From: Synechococcus sp. NB0720_010
GTDB lineage: Bacteria > Cyanobacteriota > Cyanobacteriia > PCC-6307 > Cyanobiaceae
DNA: 64,000 bases
Direction of reading: 5' to 3'
Assembly (NCBI RefSeq): GCF_023078835.1
Contig: NZ_CP090898.1
Location: 870,045-934,044 of the forward strand
Each line of letters opens with the position of its first letter. The stretch's first letter is position 1. The translations under genes were made by a program, and so were the position numbers. The notes under the pieces are model-generated. The model saw nothing but the letters and a program-made list of their open reading frames with translations. It was not told where the DNA came from and made no database searches. This document shows, in pieces, positions 47,820 to 56,876 of the stretch.

Positions 47820-48908
47820 CTATCGCCCTTTCCCCATCAGACCGGCTTCCAACCACTGCTCCAGCCGTTCTGCCAGAACGGCCCTGGAGGCCTGGCGCTC
47901 CACCCAGTGCCGGCACTGACGGCGATCGATCTGATCGACCCTCTCCAGCGCCTCTGCCAAGGCGCGGGGCTGGTCGGGTTCCACCAACCAACCATTGAGG
48001 CCGGGCTGAATCAATTCACCAGGTCCGCCCCTGCGGTAGGCCACCACGGGCACACCGCAGGCCATGGCCTCGACCACAACATTGCCGTAGGCCTCATTCC
48101 ACTTCGGGGTGTTCAGCAAGGCCCGGCAGCGGCCCAATTGCGCCTGAAGGGCAGCCGTGGGCAGAAACCCCCGCCAATCCAGGGTGCCCGAGGGAACAGA
48201 GGCTTCAACCCGCTGGGCGTAAGCGGGGTCCTCCACCAGGCCCCAGACGGCCAGGCGCTGCCCCAGCTGAGCCGCGGCGGCTGCCGCATCCTCCAAGCCT
48301 TTTTCAGGCGCCACCCGGCCGACCCAGCCCAACAGGGGCTCGGGTTCTAGGCAGAGGCCATAGGCGGAGAGATCAAAGCCATTGCCGACCACAACGGGGG
48401 GCTGCGGCAGGGCGAAATCAGCGGCCTGGGTGGCGGTGTGGAAGGCCAGCCGGCGTTGATCCCAGCGGGCCACTTCGGCGATGGCCGCATCCATGGCTTG
48501 GTTCACCGAGCCCATGCTCACCAGGTGAAAGATCGGCACCTCAACCAGAGGGGTCAGCCAAAAGGGGAGCCAGTCGTAGCCCAGGTTCAACACCAGATCG
48601 CAGGGCTCCCGCAGGGCCCTTTGCCAAAGCCGCGGCAGCAGTCCCTCAGCTGGCATCAGCACATCCGAAGCCCTTGGGGCGTGCTGGCAACTCTCCTGGG
48701 GCGCTCCTGCTTCAGCCAGTAGGGCGGCCCCATCGCAGCTCGGGGGCAAGCGGGAGCCCTCGGCCGCCACGACCGTCAGTTGATGGCCCCGCTCGAGCAG
48801 CCCACTCACCAGGCTGGTCAAGGTGAGCTCCACGCCCCCCGCCTTGCCGCTGCCCAGCGCGCCCAGGGCAGGAGCCACCACCAGGATCGAAAGAGAGCGC
48901 GCGCTCAT
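47820..48908 (-). CDS. Glycosyltransferase family 4
   Basis: A 362-residue GT-B enzyme from the ATG at 48908. N-terminal SILVVAPALGALGSGKAGGVELTLTSLVSGLLERGHQLTVVA and the C-terminal donor-binding domain LLGWVGRVAPEKGLEDA, LNTPKWNEAYGNVVVEAMACGVPVVAYRRGGPGELI are classic for GT4, with the EAYGNVVVEA acid motif. It probably adds a sugar in surface glycan synthesis. It is coupled by ATGA overlap to the DMT permease upstream and precedes the GT39 gene by 26 bases. Confidence 0.88.
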   Translation of the reverse strand: MSARSLSILVVAPALGALGSGKAGGVELTLTSLVSGLLERGHQLTVVAAEGSRLPPSCDGAALLAEAGAPQESCQHAPRASDVLMPAEGLLPRLWQRALREPCDLVLNLGYDWLPFWLTPLVEVPIFHLVSMGSVNQAMDAAIAEVARWDQRRLAFHTATQAADFALPQPPVVVGNGFDLSAYGLCLEPEPLLGWVGRVAPEKGLEDAAAAAAQLGQRLAVWGLVEDPAYAQRVEASVPSGTLDWRGFLPTAALQAQLGRCRALLNTPKWNEAYGNVVVEAMACGVPVVAYRRGGPGELIQPGLNGWLVEPDQPRALAEALERVDQIDRRQCRHWVERQASRAVLAERLEQWLEAGLMGKGR

Positions 48909-49870
48909 GGGGTGACCTCCTGCTCCATCGAGTCCGGCTGCCACAACTGGGTGCGGCGGTTGATCAAAACCACGCTCAACAGGGCCAAGGCCGCGCCGAG
49001 CCACTGCAAGGCACTCAGGCTCTCCTCGAGCAGAGCCACGCCGCAGAGCAGCGCGAAAACGGGGGTCAAGAAGGTCAGCGCCGTGAAACTGGTCAGCTCT
49101 CCATGGTTGGCGAACCAAAAGAACAGTCCGTAGGCCAGGGCGCTGCCGAAGAGGGCGGCGTAGGCCATCAGCAGCCAGCCGGTGCCTGACCACTGCGGCC
49201 AGGGGCCCAGGGCTGCGGGGTTCCAGAACGGCTCCAGGGCTGCCCCCGCCAAAAGAGGCAGTGCCCCCAGGGCCAGGTGCCAGCCGGTGACCGCCACTGG
49301 ATCGCTGTGGCGGCAGGCATAGCGGCTCAAGACCGTCCCCAGGGCCATGGCCAACGCCGCGGCCAACATCCAGAGCTCACCGTGGCTCCAGGCGGTCTCA
49401 CCGAAGACCTCCGGGCCCATCAGCCACCACTGCCGCAGCAGGGATTCCGGCAGCCCGAGGCAGAGGATGCCGAGCAAGCCCACCAGCAGGCCCACCCAAC
49501 CCACAGGATTGATCGCCTCGCCAAACAGGCTGCGGGCCAGCAGGGCCACCAGCAGCGGCTGGGAGTCGATCAGGACTGAGCCCAAGCCCGCGCCGGTGCC
49601 GCCCAAGCCCCGCGCCAGCAACCCCTGAAAGGCCGTGGCATCCACCACGGCGAACAGGGCAAACCAGAACCAATCGCGGCGATCGACCGCCATGGAGCGA
49701 CCCAGGACCTGGGCCGCCAGCAAGACCACCAGCCCCGCAGGCAGAAGCCGCATCCAAGCCAAGGTGAGGGGGCCCGCCCCATCCAGCAGGGGCCGCATTG
49801 CCGCCATCGCGGTTCCCCAAAGCGCGAAGGGGAGGACCATGGCCAGCCAGCGCAGATTCACCGGCTCCAA
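48905..49870 (-). CDS. EamA/DMT superfamily transporter
   Basis: A 321-residue ten-helix drug/metabolite transporter with two EamA repeats, for example WGTAMAAMRPLLDGAGPLTLAWMRLLPAGLVVL in the first and HLALGALPLLAGAALEP ... LTPVFALLCGVALLEESLSALQWLGAALALLSVVLI in the second. The substrate is unknown; position before two glycosyltransferases allows, but does not prove, a glycan-precursor role. The start is TTG at 49870 or GTG at 49861. It is divergent from sppA. Confidence 0.85.
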   Translation of the reverse strand: MEPVNLRWLAMVLPFALWGTAMAAMRPLLDGAGPLTLAWMRLLPAGLVVLLAAQVLGRSMAVDRRDWFWFALFAVVDATAFQGLLARGLGGTGAGLGSVLIDSQPLLVALLARSLFGEAINPVGWVGLLVGLLGILCLGLPESLLRQWWLMGPEVFGETAWSHGELWMLAAALAMALGTVLSRYACRHSDPVAVTGWHLALGALPLLAGAALEPFWNPAALGPWPQWSGTGWLLMAYAALFGSALAYGLFFWFANHGELTSFTALTFLTPVFALLCGVALLEESLSALQWLGAALALLSVVLINRRTQLWQPDSMEQEVTP

Positions 49871-49917
49871 TCGCCCACAGGCTCCTTTTTAAGATCCAGC
49901 CACTGCAGATCGACTCG

Positions 49918-50730
49918 ATGCCCTGGCCCTGGCGACGCAAGTCACGCCGCAAACTCGCGCGGATTGCCATTGAAGGGCCCATTGCCTCCGGCACACGCAA
50001 ACGGGTGCTGAAGGCCCTGCGCGAGGTCGAAAAACGCGAATTCCCGGCCCTACTGCTGCGCATCGACAGCCCCGGCGGAACCGTGGGAGACAGCCAGGAG
50101 ATTCATGCGGCCCTGCTGCGCCTGCGGGAGAAGCAGTGCAAGGTGATTGCCAGCTTCGGCAACATCTCCGCCTCCGGTGGCGTCTACATCGGTGTGGCCG
50201 CCGACAAGATCGTCGCCAACCCGGGCTCCATCACCGGCTCCATCGGTGTGATCCTGCGGGGCAACAACCTCTCGCGCCTGCTCGAGCGGATCGGCATCCA
50301 ATTTGAAACCGTCAAAAGCGGCCTCTATAAGGACATCCTTTCCCCGGACCGGGCCCTCAGCAGTGGCGAGCGGCAGGTGCTCCAGGAGTTGATCGACTCC
50401 AGTTACGGGCAGTTCGTCAGCGCCGTTGCCGAAGGCCGGGGACTCAGCGAAGACGAGGTCCGTCGCTTTGCCGATGGACGCGTCTTCAGCGGTGCCCAAG
50501 CCCAAGAGCTGGGTCTCGTCGATGCCCTGGGCGATGAAGAACAGGCCCGGCGCCTGGCCTGTGAACTGGCCGAGTTGGACCTGGAGAAAACCAAGCCCAT
50601 CACCTTTGGGCAGGAGAAAAAGCGCTTCGCAGGGGTCATCCCTGGACGGTCCCAGATTTCCCTGGCCCTGCAGTGGCTCAAGCTGGAGCTGAGCAGCAGC
50701 GGCCAACCCCTTTGGCTGCATCGCCCATGA
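49918..50730 (+). CDS. sppA: Signal peptide peptidase SppA, short form
   Basis: S49 Ser-Lys protease that degrades cleaved signal peptides. The 270-residue protein shows RIDSPGGTVGDSQEIHAAL, the nucleophile Ser86 in ISASGGVYIG, NPGSITGSIGVI and the general base Lys138 in SGLYKDILSP, so it is catalytically complete. Unlike most SppA proteins it has no N-terminal membrane helix: it starts with the basic stretch MPWPWRRKSRRKLARIA. The stop overlaps the aroH start (ATGA). Confidence 0.9.
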   Translation: MPWPWRRKSRRKLARIAIEGPIASGTRKRVLKALREVEKREFPALLLRIDSPGGTVGDSQEIHAALLRLREKQCKVIASFGNISASGGVYIGVAADKIVANPGSITGSIGVILRGNNLSRLLERIGIQFETVKSGLYKDILSPDRALSSGERQVLQELIDSSYGQFVSAVAEGRGLSEDEVRRFADGRVFSGAQAQELGLVDALGDEEQARRLACELAELDLEKTKPITFGQEKKRFAGVIPGRSQISLALQWLKLELSSSGQPLWLHRP

Positions 50731-51098
50731 GCCCTGAGCAATCGCTCCGCGCCCTGAGGGGCGCCACCACCGCGACGGCCAACAGCCGTGAAGCCATTCA
50801 GGAGGCGGTTAACGAGCTGCTCGACGCTCTGGTGGAGCGCAACAACCTCGAAGGCGCTCAGATTCTTTCGCTGACCTTTTCGGTCACCGCGGATCTGGAC
50901 GCCTGCTTCCCGGCGGCCATCGCACGGCACCGGGCAGGCTGGGATGGGGTCGCCCTGCTCGACTGCCAGCAAATGGCCGTGGCAGGTGATCTGGAGCGCT
51001 GCATTCGCCTCCTGGCCCACGTCTGGCTCGAGCGACCCGCTCGCCATGCCTATCTGCGGGAGGCCGCACGGCTCAGGCCCGACCTCGCCGCCTCCTAA
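50727..51098 (+). CDS. aroH: Chorismate mutase (AroH type)
   Basis: A monofunctional chorismate mutase of 123 residues that converts chorismate to prephenate for Phe/Tyr synthesis. The AroH signature is intact: LRGATTATANSREAIQEAVNELLDALVERN with the active-site Arg and Glu, and the C-terminal HVWLERPARHAYLREAARLRPDL. It starts with the ATG at 50727 overlapping the sppA stop. Confidence 0.92.
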   Translation: MSPEQSLRALRGATTATANSREAIQEAVNELLDALVERNNLEGAQILSLTFSVTADLDACFPAAIARHRAGWDGVALLDCQQMAVAGDLERCIRLLAHVWLERPARHAYLREAARLRPDLAAS

Positions 51099-51204
51099 GG
51101 CAGTCGCATCTGGTCACAACTGCCAGCTGCCTGGCCGCCCACCGGGCCCGACCTGAACCCCTACCCCCCTGAGAATGGGCCAAACGGGTCAAGTTTCAGG
51201 CGCA

Positions 51205-51825
51205 ATGATCAATCGCAAGCGGATCTCTTTGAAACGAATGTCCCTCAAACAGACAGCGATCAAGCTCGCCGCCGCCCTTGGCTGCGGAGCTGCCCTCGCC
51301 GGAGCTCAGCTTGGACTGGCTCCCAAAGCAGCCCTGGCCCAGGGAACACCCAGCATCATGGAGTTCCGCTGGGATAACACCAAGGATTACCGCAAGCTCT
51401 ACTACTTCACAACGAACACCGTTCGTCAACAGCGCGCTGAATACTATTTTTTGCTCAAACCGAAGGATCGCAAAACCGCGATCTTGAAGCTGGCCATCTC
51501 GATTCCCCAGAGCTTCGACACAACGATTGATCCGCAAAAGATCAAGCTCTGCTACATGAAGTCGGGCAGCATGACCAAGCGCACCCGCTGCGAGGAGACC
51601 ATTCCGGCGACCGTGGAGGTCACAACCGATGGCCGCTCGATTGAGATCTTCCCGGACACCCCCGTGCCCGTCGGCAAGACCATTGGCGTCTACATGCAGG
51701 TGATCAATCCGCCCAGCGCAGGCATGTTCCAGCTCAACGCCCTGGCGCAGGCCCCAGGCGCAGTGCCGATCTCGGGTTACCTGGGCAGCTGGCTGATCCA
51801 GGTGGACGCCACCGCCGATTTCTGA
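51205..51825 (+). CDS. DUF2808 secreted protein
   Basis: A 206-residue protein with a long basic N-terminus and signal peptide (AIKLAAALGCGAALAGAQLGL ... AALA) and a beta-rich mature domain typical of DUF2808 (MEFRWDNTKDYRKLYYF; YYFLLKPKDRKTAILKLAISIPQSFDTTIDP; KSGSMTKRTRCEETIPATVEV; PVPVGKTIGVYMQVINP). The family is cyanobacterial and periplasmic with no known activity. A GTG/ATG further up is open, but the ATG at 51205 suits the signal peptide. Confidence 0.8.
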   Translation: MINRKRISLKRMSLKQTAIKLAAALGCGAALAGAQLGLAPKAALAQGTPSIMEFRWDNTKDYRKLYYFTTNTVRQQRAEYYFLLKPKDRKTAILKLAISIPQSFDTTIDPQKIKLCYMKSGSMTKRTRCEETIPATVEVTTDGRSIEIFPDTPVPVGKTIGVYMQVINPPSAGMFQLNALAQAPGAVPISGYLGSWLIQVDATADF

Positions 51826-51882
51826 GTCACCCCAGCTGATAAATTGGGCGATCGACGTTGAAGGCGCAGCCGAGCCGGACCC

Positions 51883-52020
51883 ATGACCAAGCGCACACTT
51901 GAAGGAACCAGCCGTAAGCGCAAACGGGTGTCCGGTTTCCGTGTTCGCATGCGGAGCCACACCGGCCGTCGCGTGATCCGCTCCCGCCGTAAGCGCGGCC
52001 GGGCCCGTCTGTCGGTCTGA
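51883..52020 (+). CDS. rpmH: 50S ribosomal protein L34
   Basis: A 45-residue, very basic protein [19 protein letters not shown] ... with the L34 core [14 protein letters not shown] and tail [10 protein letters not shown]. It precedes rnpA, the universal bacterial order rpmH-rnpA-yidC. Here dnaA is not next to it, as is common in cyanobacteria. Confidence 0.97.
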   Translation: MTKRTLEGTSRKRKRVSGFRVRMRSHTGRRVIRSRRKRGRARLSV

Positions 52021-52093
52021 TCCCCTGAAGCCCTTGCTCTCGACGAGCGAGGGCAGCAACGCCCCCTCAGCCAACCCCGCGTAGCCCCAAGCC

Positions 52094-52474
52094 ATGGCGC
52101 TCTCTCGGGAACACAGGCTGAGGGGGCGTTTTGTCTTTGATCGGATCTACCAAAAGGGTCGGCGGATCCATGGCCAGTGGATGGTCCTCAGAACCATGGC
52201 CGCCAAGCCCGAACTGCTGAAAACCGATCCACGGGACCACACCCCCTTGAGCTGCCGCCTGGGGGTTGTGGTCAGCAGCAAGGTCAGCAAACGCTCCGTG
52301 GAACGCAACCGGTTGCGTCGTCTGCTGCATGGCCATCTCAGCCAACTGATCGCGAATCAGGGCGAGGGGATTTGGCTGTTGATCTCGCTCAAACCGGGTA
52401 GTGCGGACACGGAAGAGCAACTCCTCCTGGGAGAATGTTCCGAACTCGTTGCCAAGGCAGGACTGAGACCATGA
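52094..52474 (+). CDS. rnpA: Ribonuclease P protein component
   Basis: A 126-residue basic protein that helps the RNase P RNA bind pre-tRNA. Recognised by MALSREHRLRGRFVFDRIYQKGRR at the start and the RNR motif block SKRSVERNRLRRLLHGHL. It lies 73 bases after rpmH and its stop overlaps the next gene (ATGA). Confidence 0.95.
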   Translation: MALSREHRLRGRFVFDRIYQKGRRIHGQWMVLRTMAAKPELLKTDPRDHTPLSCRLGVVVSSKVSKRSVERNRLRRLLHGHLSQLIANQGEGIWLLISLKPGSADTEEQLLLGECSELVAKAGLRP

Positions 52475-52923
52475 GCGCTGCCTCCCAACCCGCTCCCGTC
52501 GCCCCGGGGGCCAGCATCAATGAGGAGGTCTTCTATGAAGGCGGTCCTGCCAAGGGTGATCTGATCACCAACCTGCTGTTCGGGCTCACCCTGATCGGCA
52601 TCCCCTTCGCCGTGGGCGCCCTGGTGCGCGCCCTCTGGCTGCGCTTCCGGATCACCAGCCGCCGGGTTGAAGTCACTGGCGGCTGGCTCGGCCGGGACCG
52701 CACCCAGGTGGTCTACAGCCAGATTCGCGAGGTTCGTTCGGTCTCCCGCGGCTTCGGCTTCTGGGGTGACATGGTGCTCGTCCTGAGCGATGGCATGAAG
52801 TTGGAGATGCGCGCAGTACCCCGCTACCGCGAGGCCCAAGCCTTCATCGAGGCACGGCTGAAATCCGGTCCCGCCGCCAAGAGCTCTGGCACCGCCGGAT
52901 TCGGTGGCGACGCCGCCGCCTGA
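52471..52923 (+). CDS. PH domain (bPH2-like) membrane protein
   Basis: A 150-residue protein: N-terminal EEVFYEGGPAKGDL, one or two membrane segments (LITNLLFGLTLIGIPFAVGALVRAL), and a bacterial PH domain of type YdbS/bPH_2 (LRFRITSRRVEVTGGWLGRDRTQVVYSQIREVRSVSRGFGFWGDMVLVL). It is commonly sandwiched between rnpA and yidC in picocyanobacteria. A role in membrane protein insertion is possible from context but unproved. Confidence 0.8.
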   Translation: MSAASQPAPVAPGASINEEVFYEGGPAKGDLITNLLFGLTLIGIPFAVGALVRALWLRFRITSRRVEVTGGWLGRDRTQVVYSQIREVRSVSRGFGFWGDMVLVLSDGMKLEMRAVPRYREAQAFIEARLKSGPAAKSSGTAGFGGDAAA

Positions 52924-52964
52924 GACACTGACTCACACCTCCCAACCCCACCGTTAGCGACGCC

Positions 52965-54101
52965 GTGATCGGATACATCTCCGACAACCTGCTGCTGCCA
53001 ATCCTGGATTTCTTCTACGGATTGGTACCGAGCTACGGGCTCGCGATCATTGCCCTCACGGTGGTGATTCGCCTGGCTCTCTTCCCCTTGAGCGCCGGCT
53101 CGATTCGCAATGCCCGCCGCATGCGGATCGCCCAGCCGGTGATGCAAAAGCGCCAGGCTGAGATCAAGGCCAAATACGCCAACAACCCGCAAAAGCAACA
53201 GGAGGAACTGGGCTCCTTGATGAAGGAGTTCGGCAGCCCCCTCTCCGGCTGCCTGCCACTGCTGGTGCAGATGCCGATCCTGTTTGCGCTCTTCGCAACC
53301 CTGCGTGGATCACCGTTTGCCGATGTTCCCTACACCCTCAATCTGAAGGTCCTGCCGGCTGATCAGATCGCTGCTGTTGAACCCAAGCCCTTCAACAGTG
53401 CAAGCCACTCCATTTTTGTGACCAGCACCGATCACGTTCCCGTGATCGCCAGCTTGGAGAAGGGAACCAAGCTCGGCGTAGGTGACACCGAGACCGTCAG
53501 CCTGCACACCAAGGATGGCGCCAGCTTTGCCTCCGTCCTCAGCGGCGTCGAGAACGGTTCCGCCTTTGCCCCCACCTGGTCTGTGACCAAGGGCGAAGGG
53601 CTTGTGAGCGTGGACCAAAACGGCGCGATCCATGCCATCGCCCCAGGTGATGTCACGGTTGAAGCCAAGATTCCTGGCTTGGCGGCCCGCAGCGGCTTCC
53701 TCTTCATCAAGGCCCTGGGACAGGTTGGCTTCTACACCGATGGCGCCATCAACTGGGATATCGCGATCTTGGTGGGCGGTTTCGGCGTCACCCTCTTCCT
53801 GAGTCAGATCCTCTCGGGCATGGGCATGCCCGCCAATCCCCAACAGGCCACGGCCAACAAGATCACCCCCGTGATGATCACCGGGATGTTCCTGTTCTTC
53901 CCCCTGCCCGCCGGGGTTCTGCTCTACATGGTGATCGCCAACGTCTTCCAGGCGGTTCAGACCTTCCTGCTGACCCGCGAGGCGCTTCCCGACAACCTGC
54001 AGTCGATCCTCGATCAGCAATTGGCTGCCGAAGCCAAAACGGTGACCGCCACGGTCACAGGTAGCAGCCGCATGCCGTTCGAACCAAAGGGCAAGAAATA
54101 G
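52965..54101 (+). CDS. yidC: Membrane protein insertase YidC with Ig-like insert
   Basis: YidC/Alb3/Oxa1 insertase, 378 residues. Helix 1 is followed by the catalytic-groove Arg36 ([11 protein letters not shown]), the cytoplasmic hairpin [34 protein letters not shown] and helices [20 protein letters not shown]. Between the second helix and the last three lies an insert at about residues 149-250 with a BIG2-like repeat ([23 protein letters not shown]). The GTG at 52965 starts the protein. In cyanobacteria it inserts thylakoid and plasma membrane proteins. Confidence 0.93.
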   Translation: MIGYISDNLLLPILDFFYGLVPSYGLAIIALTVVIRLALFPLSAGSIRNARRMRIAQPVMQKRQAEIKAKYANNPQKQQEELGSLMKEFGSPLSGCLPLLVQMPILFALFATLRGSPFADVPYTLNLKVLPADQIAAVEPKPFNSASHSIFVTSTDHVPVIASLEKGTKLGVGDTETVSLHTKDGASFASVLSGVENGSAFAPTWSVTKGEGLVSVDQNGAIHAIAPGDVTVEAKIPGLAARSGFLFIKALGQVGFYTDGAINWDIAILVGGFGVTLFLSQILSGMGMPANPQQATANKITPVMITGMFLFFPLPAGVLLYMVIANVFQAVQTFLLTREALPDNLQSILDQQLAAEAKTVTATVTGSSRMPFEPKGKK

Positions 54102-54104
54102 GGC

Positions 54105-54647
54105 ATGGGCGACCGTCTCCAGACCGGTGACCCCCTCACGCCCGTACCACTCCAGGAGCTCAAGCTGCTGGAGCAGGGAAAGCACTGGACCATCGACCAA
54201 CGGCTCGGCGAACTCGACAGCCTGACCCCGGTGCGCGGCCAACTCCTCGCCGTGCATCGCGGCAATGTCCTCGAACTGGACGGCGAGGCCAACACCATCG
54301 TCACCCTCTGCTGTGACCGCTGCCTGCAGCAGTTCAACCACCCCCTGAGCTTCCAAACCCGCGAGGTGCTTTGGCTGGGGGAGCAGGCCCGGGAGCAGGG
54401 GATGGATCTGGAGACCGTGCTGGAGGCCGGCAGTGAGGTGCTGGAACTCGATCCCGATGAACTGACCGAAAGCATGGACCCCCGGGCGGATTTCGATCCA
54501 GAGCACTGGGTGTTTGAGCAACTCAACCTCCAGCTGCCGGTCGTGAATCGCTGCGGCGCGGAGTGTCCTGGCCCCAACCTGAAGACGGAACCGGACGATG
54601 GACCCATCGATCCCCGCTGGGCTGCCCTGAAGAACCTGCAGCCATGA
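54105..54647 (+). CDS. YceD family (DUF177) protein
   Basis: A 180-residue protein of the YceD/DUF177 family, which in plants and bacteria affects 23S rRNA accumulation. Markers are the Cys pair region VTLCCDRCLQQFNHPLSFQTRE and the C-terminal RWAALKNL. A second Cys pair RCGAECPGPN near residue 150 might complete a metal site. It starts three bases after yidC and its stop overlaps the AAA ATPase start. Confidence 0.82.
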   Translation: MGDRLQTGDPLTPVPLQELKLLEQGKHWTIDQRLGELDSLTPVRGQLLAVHRGNVLELDGEANTIVTLCCDRCLQQFNHPLSFQTREVLWLGEQAREQGMDLETVLEAGSEVLELDPDELTESMDPRADFDPEHWVFEQLNLQLPVVNRCGAECPGPNLKTEPDDGPIDPRWAALKNLQP

Positions 54648-56131
54648 GCCAGGCCTGGGCGGATCACCTTGATCTCTTGATCCGGGCCCGGACGCCGATC
54701 CTCTGGATCCGGAGCCAGGAGGAGGAGAGGATCGCGAACCTCTTGGGCGATGCCGCCAAGCGCCTCGACCAGCGAGCGCTGGCCCGCTGGGATTTCATCA
54801 GTGGGCTCAAAGGCTGGCCTGGCCGGGACGGAGAAGCCGCGCGCAATCCGTTGGCAGCCCTGGAGAGCCTCAGCGCCCTCCCCGCTGAGCAGCCAGCCCT
54901 GCTGGTGCTGCACGACTTTCACCGCTACGCCGACGACAGCAGCATCTGCCGCAAGCTGCGCAACCTGGCCTCAAGCCTGCGCCAACGGCCGCAAACCCTG
55001 GTGATCACCGCGGCGGAATGGCAGCTGCCGCGGGAGCTGGAGGAATGCATCACCCTGCTGGACCTTCCACTGCCCAACCAACAGGAGATCCAGGCCCTGC
55101 TGGGAAACATCGCCCAAGCCAGTGGCCAGGCCATCGGCGCCGATCTTCTGGAGCTGCTCACCCACAGCTGCAGCGGGCTCAGTGAGCAGCGGATCCGCCA
55201 GGTGGCCGCCCGCGGCCTGGCCAGTCGGGGACAACTCGGCAGCGCGGACCTCGATGAGGTGCTCGAAGAAAAGCGCCAGGCCATCGCCCGCAGCGAACTG
55301 CTGGAGTACTGCCCAACAGAAGCCACACCGGCTGATATCGGCGGGTTGGATGCCCTGAAGCGCTGGCTCGAGCAACGGCACATGGCCTTCAGCGATGAGG
55401 CGCGCCGCTACGGGCTGCCGCTTCCCCGCGGGGTCCTACTGGTGGGTCCCCAGGGGACCGGCAAGTCACTGACGGCCAAGGCCATTGCCCACAGCTGGAG
55501 CATGCCGCTGCTCCGCTTGGATGTCGGCCGGCTGTTTGCCGGGCTGGTGGGAGCCTCGGAAGCCCGCACCAGGGACATGATTCAACGGGCCGAGGCGATG
55601 GCCCCGTGCGTGCTCTGGATTGACGAGATCGACAAAGGCTTCGGCAGCGCTGATGGCCGCAGCGATGGAGGCACCAGCCAACGGGTACTGGCGAGTCTGT
55701 TGACCTGGATGGCGGAGAAAACGACAGCGGTCTTTGTGGTGGCGACGGCGAACGGTGTGGAGAAACTGCCGGCCGAGCTGCTGCGCAAAGGACGGTTCGA
55801 TGAAATTTTCCTCTTGGATCTTCCCGATGCCCAAGAGCGTCGAACGATCCTCGATTTGCAACTCCGCCGACGACGTCCCCAACACCACATTCCATTGGAT
55901 GTGGTGGTTGATCGCACTCAGGGGTTCTCTGGGGCAGAACTCGAGCAGGTGGTGATTGAAGCGATGCACCAGGCCTTCAGCGAATCCCGGGAATTCGCAG
56001 AGGCCGACCTCACCAGCGCCGCGGCACAACTCGTACCCCTCTCGCGCACGGCCCGTGAACAATTGGAGCAACTGCAACAGTGGGCCAGCAGCGGCAGGGC
56101 CCGCCCAGCTTCAACACATTGCGGCGGGTAA
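54644..56131 (+). CDS. ycf46: Ycf46-like AAA ATPase
   Basis: A 495-residue AAA+ protein: an N-terminal degenerate domain (ARTPILWIRSQEEERI; LLVLHDFHRYADD; LVITAAEWQLPRELEE), then one complete AAA domain with Walker A GPQGTGKSL, Walker B VLWIDEIDKGFG, an FtsH-like segment ELLRKGRFDEIFLLDLP with the arginine finger region, and the lid region QGFSGAELEQVVIEAM. The family is encoded in algal plastid genomes as ycf46 and is thought to act in carbon-related regulation. It is translationally coupled to the YceD gene. Confidence 0.88.
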   Translation: MSQAWADHLDLLIRARTPILWIRSQEEERIANLLGDAAKRLDQRALARWDFISGLKGWPGRDGEAARNPLAALESLSALPAEQPALLVLHDFHRYADDSSICRKLRNLASSLRQRPQTLVITAAEWQLPRELEECITLLDLPLPNQQEIQALLGNIAQASGQAIGADLLELLTHSCSGLSEQRIRQVAARGLASRGQLGSADLDEVLEEKRQAIARSELLEYCPTEATPADIGGLDALKRWLEQRHMAFSDEARRYGLPLPRGVLLVGPQGTGKSLTAKAIAHSWSMPLLRLDVGRLFAGLVGASEARTRDMIQRAEAMAPCVLWIDEIDKGFGSADGRSDGGTSQRVLASLLTWMAEKTTAVFVVATANGVEKLPAELLRKGRFDEIFLLDLPDAQERRTILDLQLRRRRPQHHIPLDVVVDRTQGFSGAELEQVVIEAMHQAFSESREFAEADLTSAAAQLVPLSRTAREQLEQLQQWASSGRARPASTHCGG

Positions 56132-56221
56132 AGAAGATCAACTGCAGGTAAAGAAGTCCGCGGTTCGCTCTCGCCCTTTTTGAAGACAGGCCCAAGCTGC
56201 ACGGAACGCACCCAAGCGGCA

Positions 56222-56383
56222 ATGGATCAACGCCCCGCCCTGGCTACACAACTGATGGTTGCTGGTCTTGGGGCCGGCGTGATCACCAGCTACGCGGTCG
56301 CCCAGGGACAGAATCCCCTGACCGCCCTCAGCATTACGGTGTTCTCAGCCCTGGCAGCCGTCCTGGTGGGCCAGGTCCTCTAG
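56222..56383 (+). CDS. Small hydrophobic protein, uncharacterised (53 aa)
   Basis: MDQRPALATQLMVAGLGAG is followed by membrane-like sequence ITVFSALAAVLVGQVL; two short hydrophobic stretches could form a helical hairpin. There is no recognisable family. It lies 90 bases after ycf46 with a clear ATG at 56222 and is the first of a cluster of very small genes. Confidence 0.55.
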   Translation: MDQRPALATQLMVAGLGAGVITSYAVAQGQNPLTALSITVFSALAAVLVGQVL

Positions 56384-56399
56384 ACCCGAGCGCAAGGCC

Positions 56400-56624
56400 A
56401 TGCCCGCAGACACGCTTTCAACCAGTCAGCGGGAAAGCCTGATCGATGCCCTGCGTTCCTGCCGGAGCACCCAGGAACGCCTGGCCTTTGCCAAGGACTA
56501 CGCCCAGACCGGCCGTGAACCGCTCTGGGAATTGATCTGCGACCTACTGATCAGCCGTTCGATCTCCAGGGCCGTGGCTGCCCATTGGCTCAAGGACCTG
56601 ATCGAAGAAGGCAAATCCTCCTAG
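56400..56624 (+). CDS. Small helical soluble protein, uncharacterised (74 aa)
   Basis: A charged, helical protein (LIDALRSCRSTQERLAFAKDYAQTGREPLWELICDLLISRSISRAVAAHWLKDLIEEG) without membrane segments. The even composition and proper ATG at 56400 suggest a real gene. No family is recognised. Its stop overlaps the stop of the convergent small gene at CTAG. Confidence 0.6.
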   Translation: MPADTLSTSQRESLIDALRSCRSTQERLAFAKDYAQTGREPLWELICDLLISRSISRAVAAHWLKDLIEEGKSS

Positions 56625-56791
56625 CGGGCGCAGCGCTCGGCATCGGCCTTGATCGAGGCCTCGAGCTGGCGGCGCTTGTCTTCAATCAAGTGCGCGCTGC
56701 TGACAAAGGCGCAGGCCGTATGGCCATCTTTGGTCAGGCAAACCTTGTAACCGAGACCATCGGTTGTGGGTTCAAAGTCCATCAAATCCAT
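56621..56791 (-). CDS. Small Cys-containing protein, uncharacterised (56 aa)
   Basis: Encodes MDLMDFEPTTDGLGYKVCL followed by TKDGHTACAFVSSAHLI and a helical, charged C-terminus EDKRRQLEASIKADAERCAR. Three Cys are present. The reading frame has an ATG at 56791 and a second at 56782. It is too short for routine calling, but the amino-acid composition and the clean CTAG overlap with the neighbour support it. No family is known to me. Confidence 0.55.
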   Translation of the reverse strand: MDLMDFEPTTDGLGYKVCLTKDGHTACAFVSSAHLIEDKRRQLEASIKADAERCAR

Positions 56792-56876
56792 GCCGATGCG
56801 CCATTAGAGCTCGCACGTTGGCGGCCCACAAGGGATTGTCACCAGTAGTGTTCAAACCCTCAGGGGATGGTCGGCC

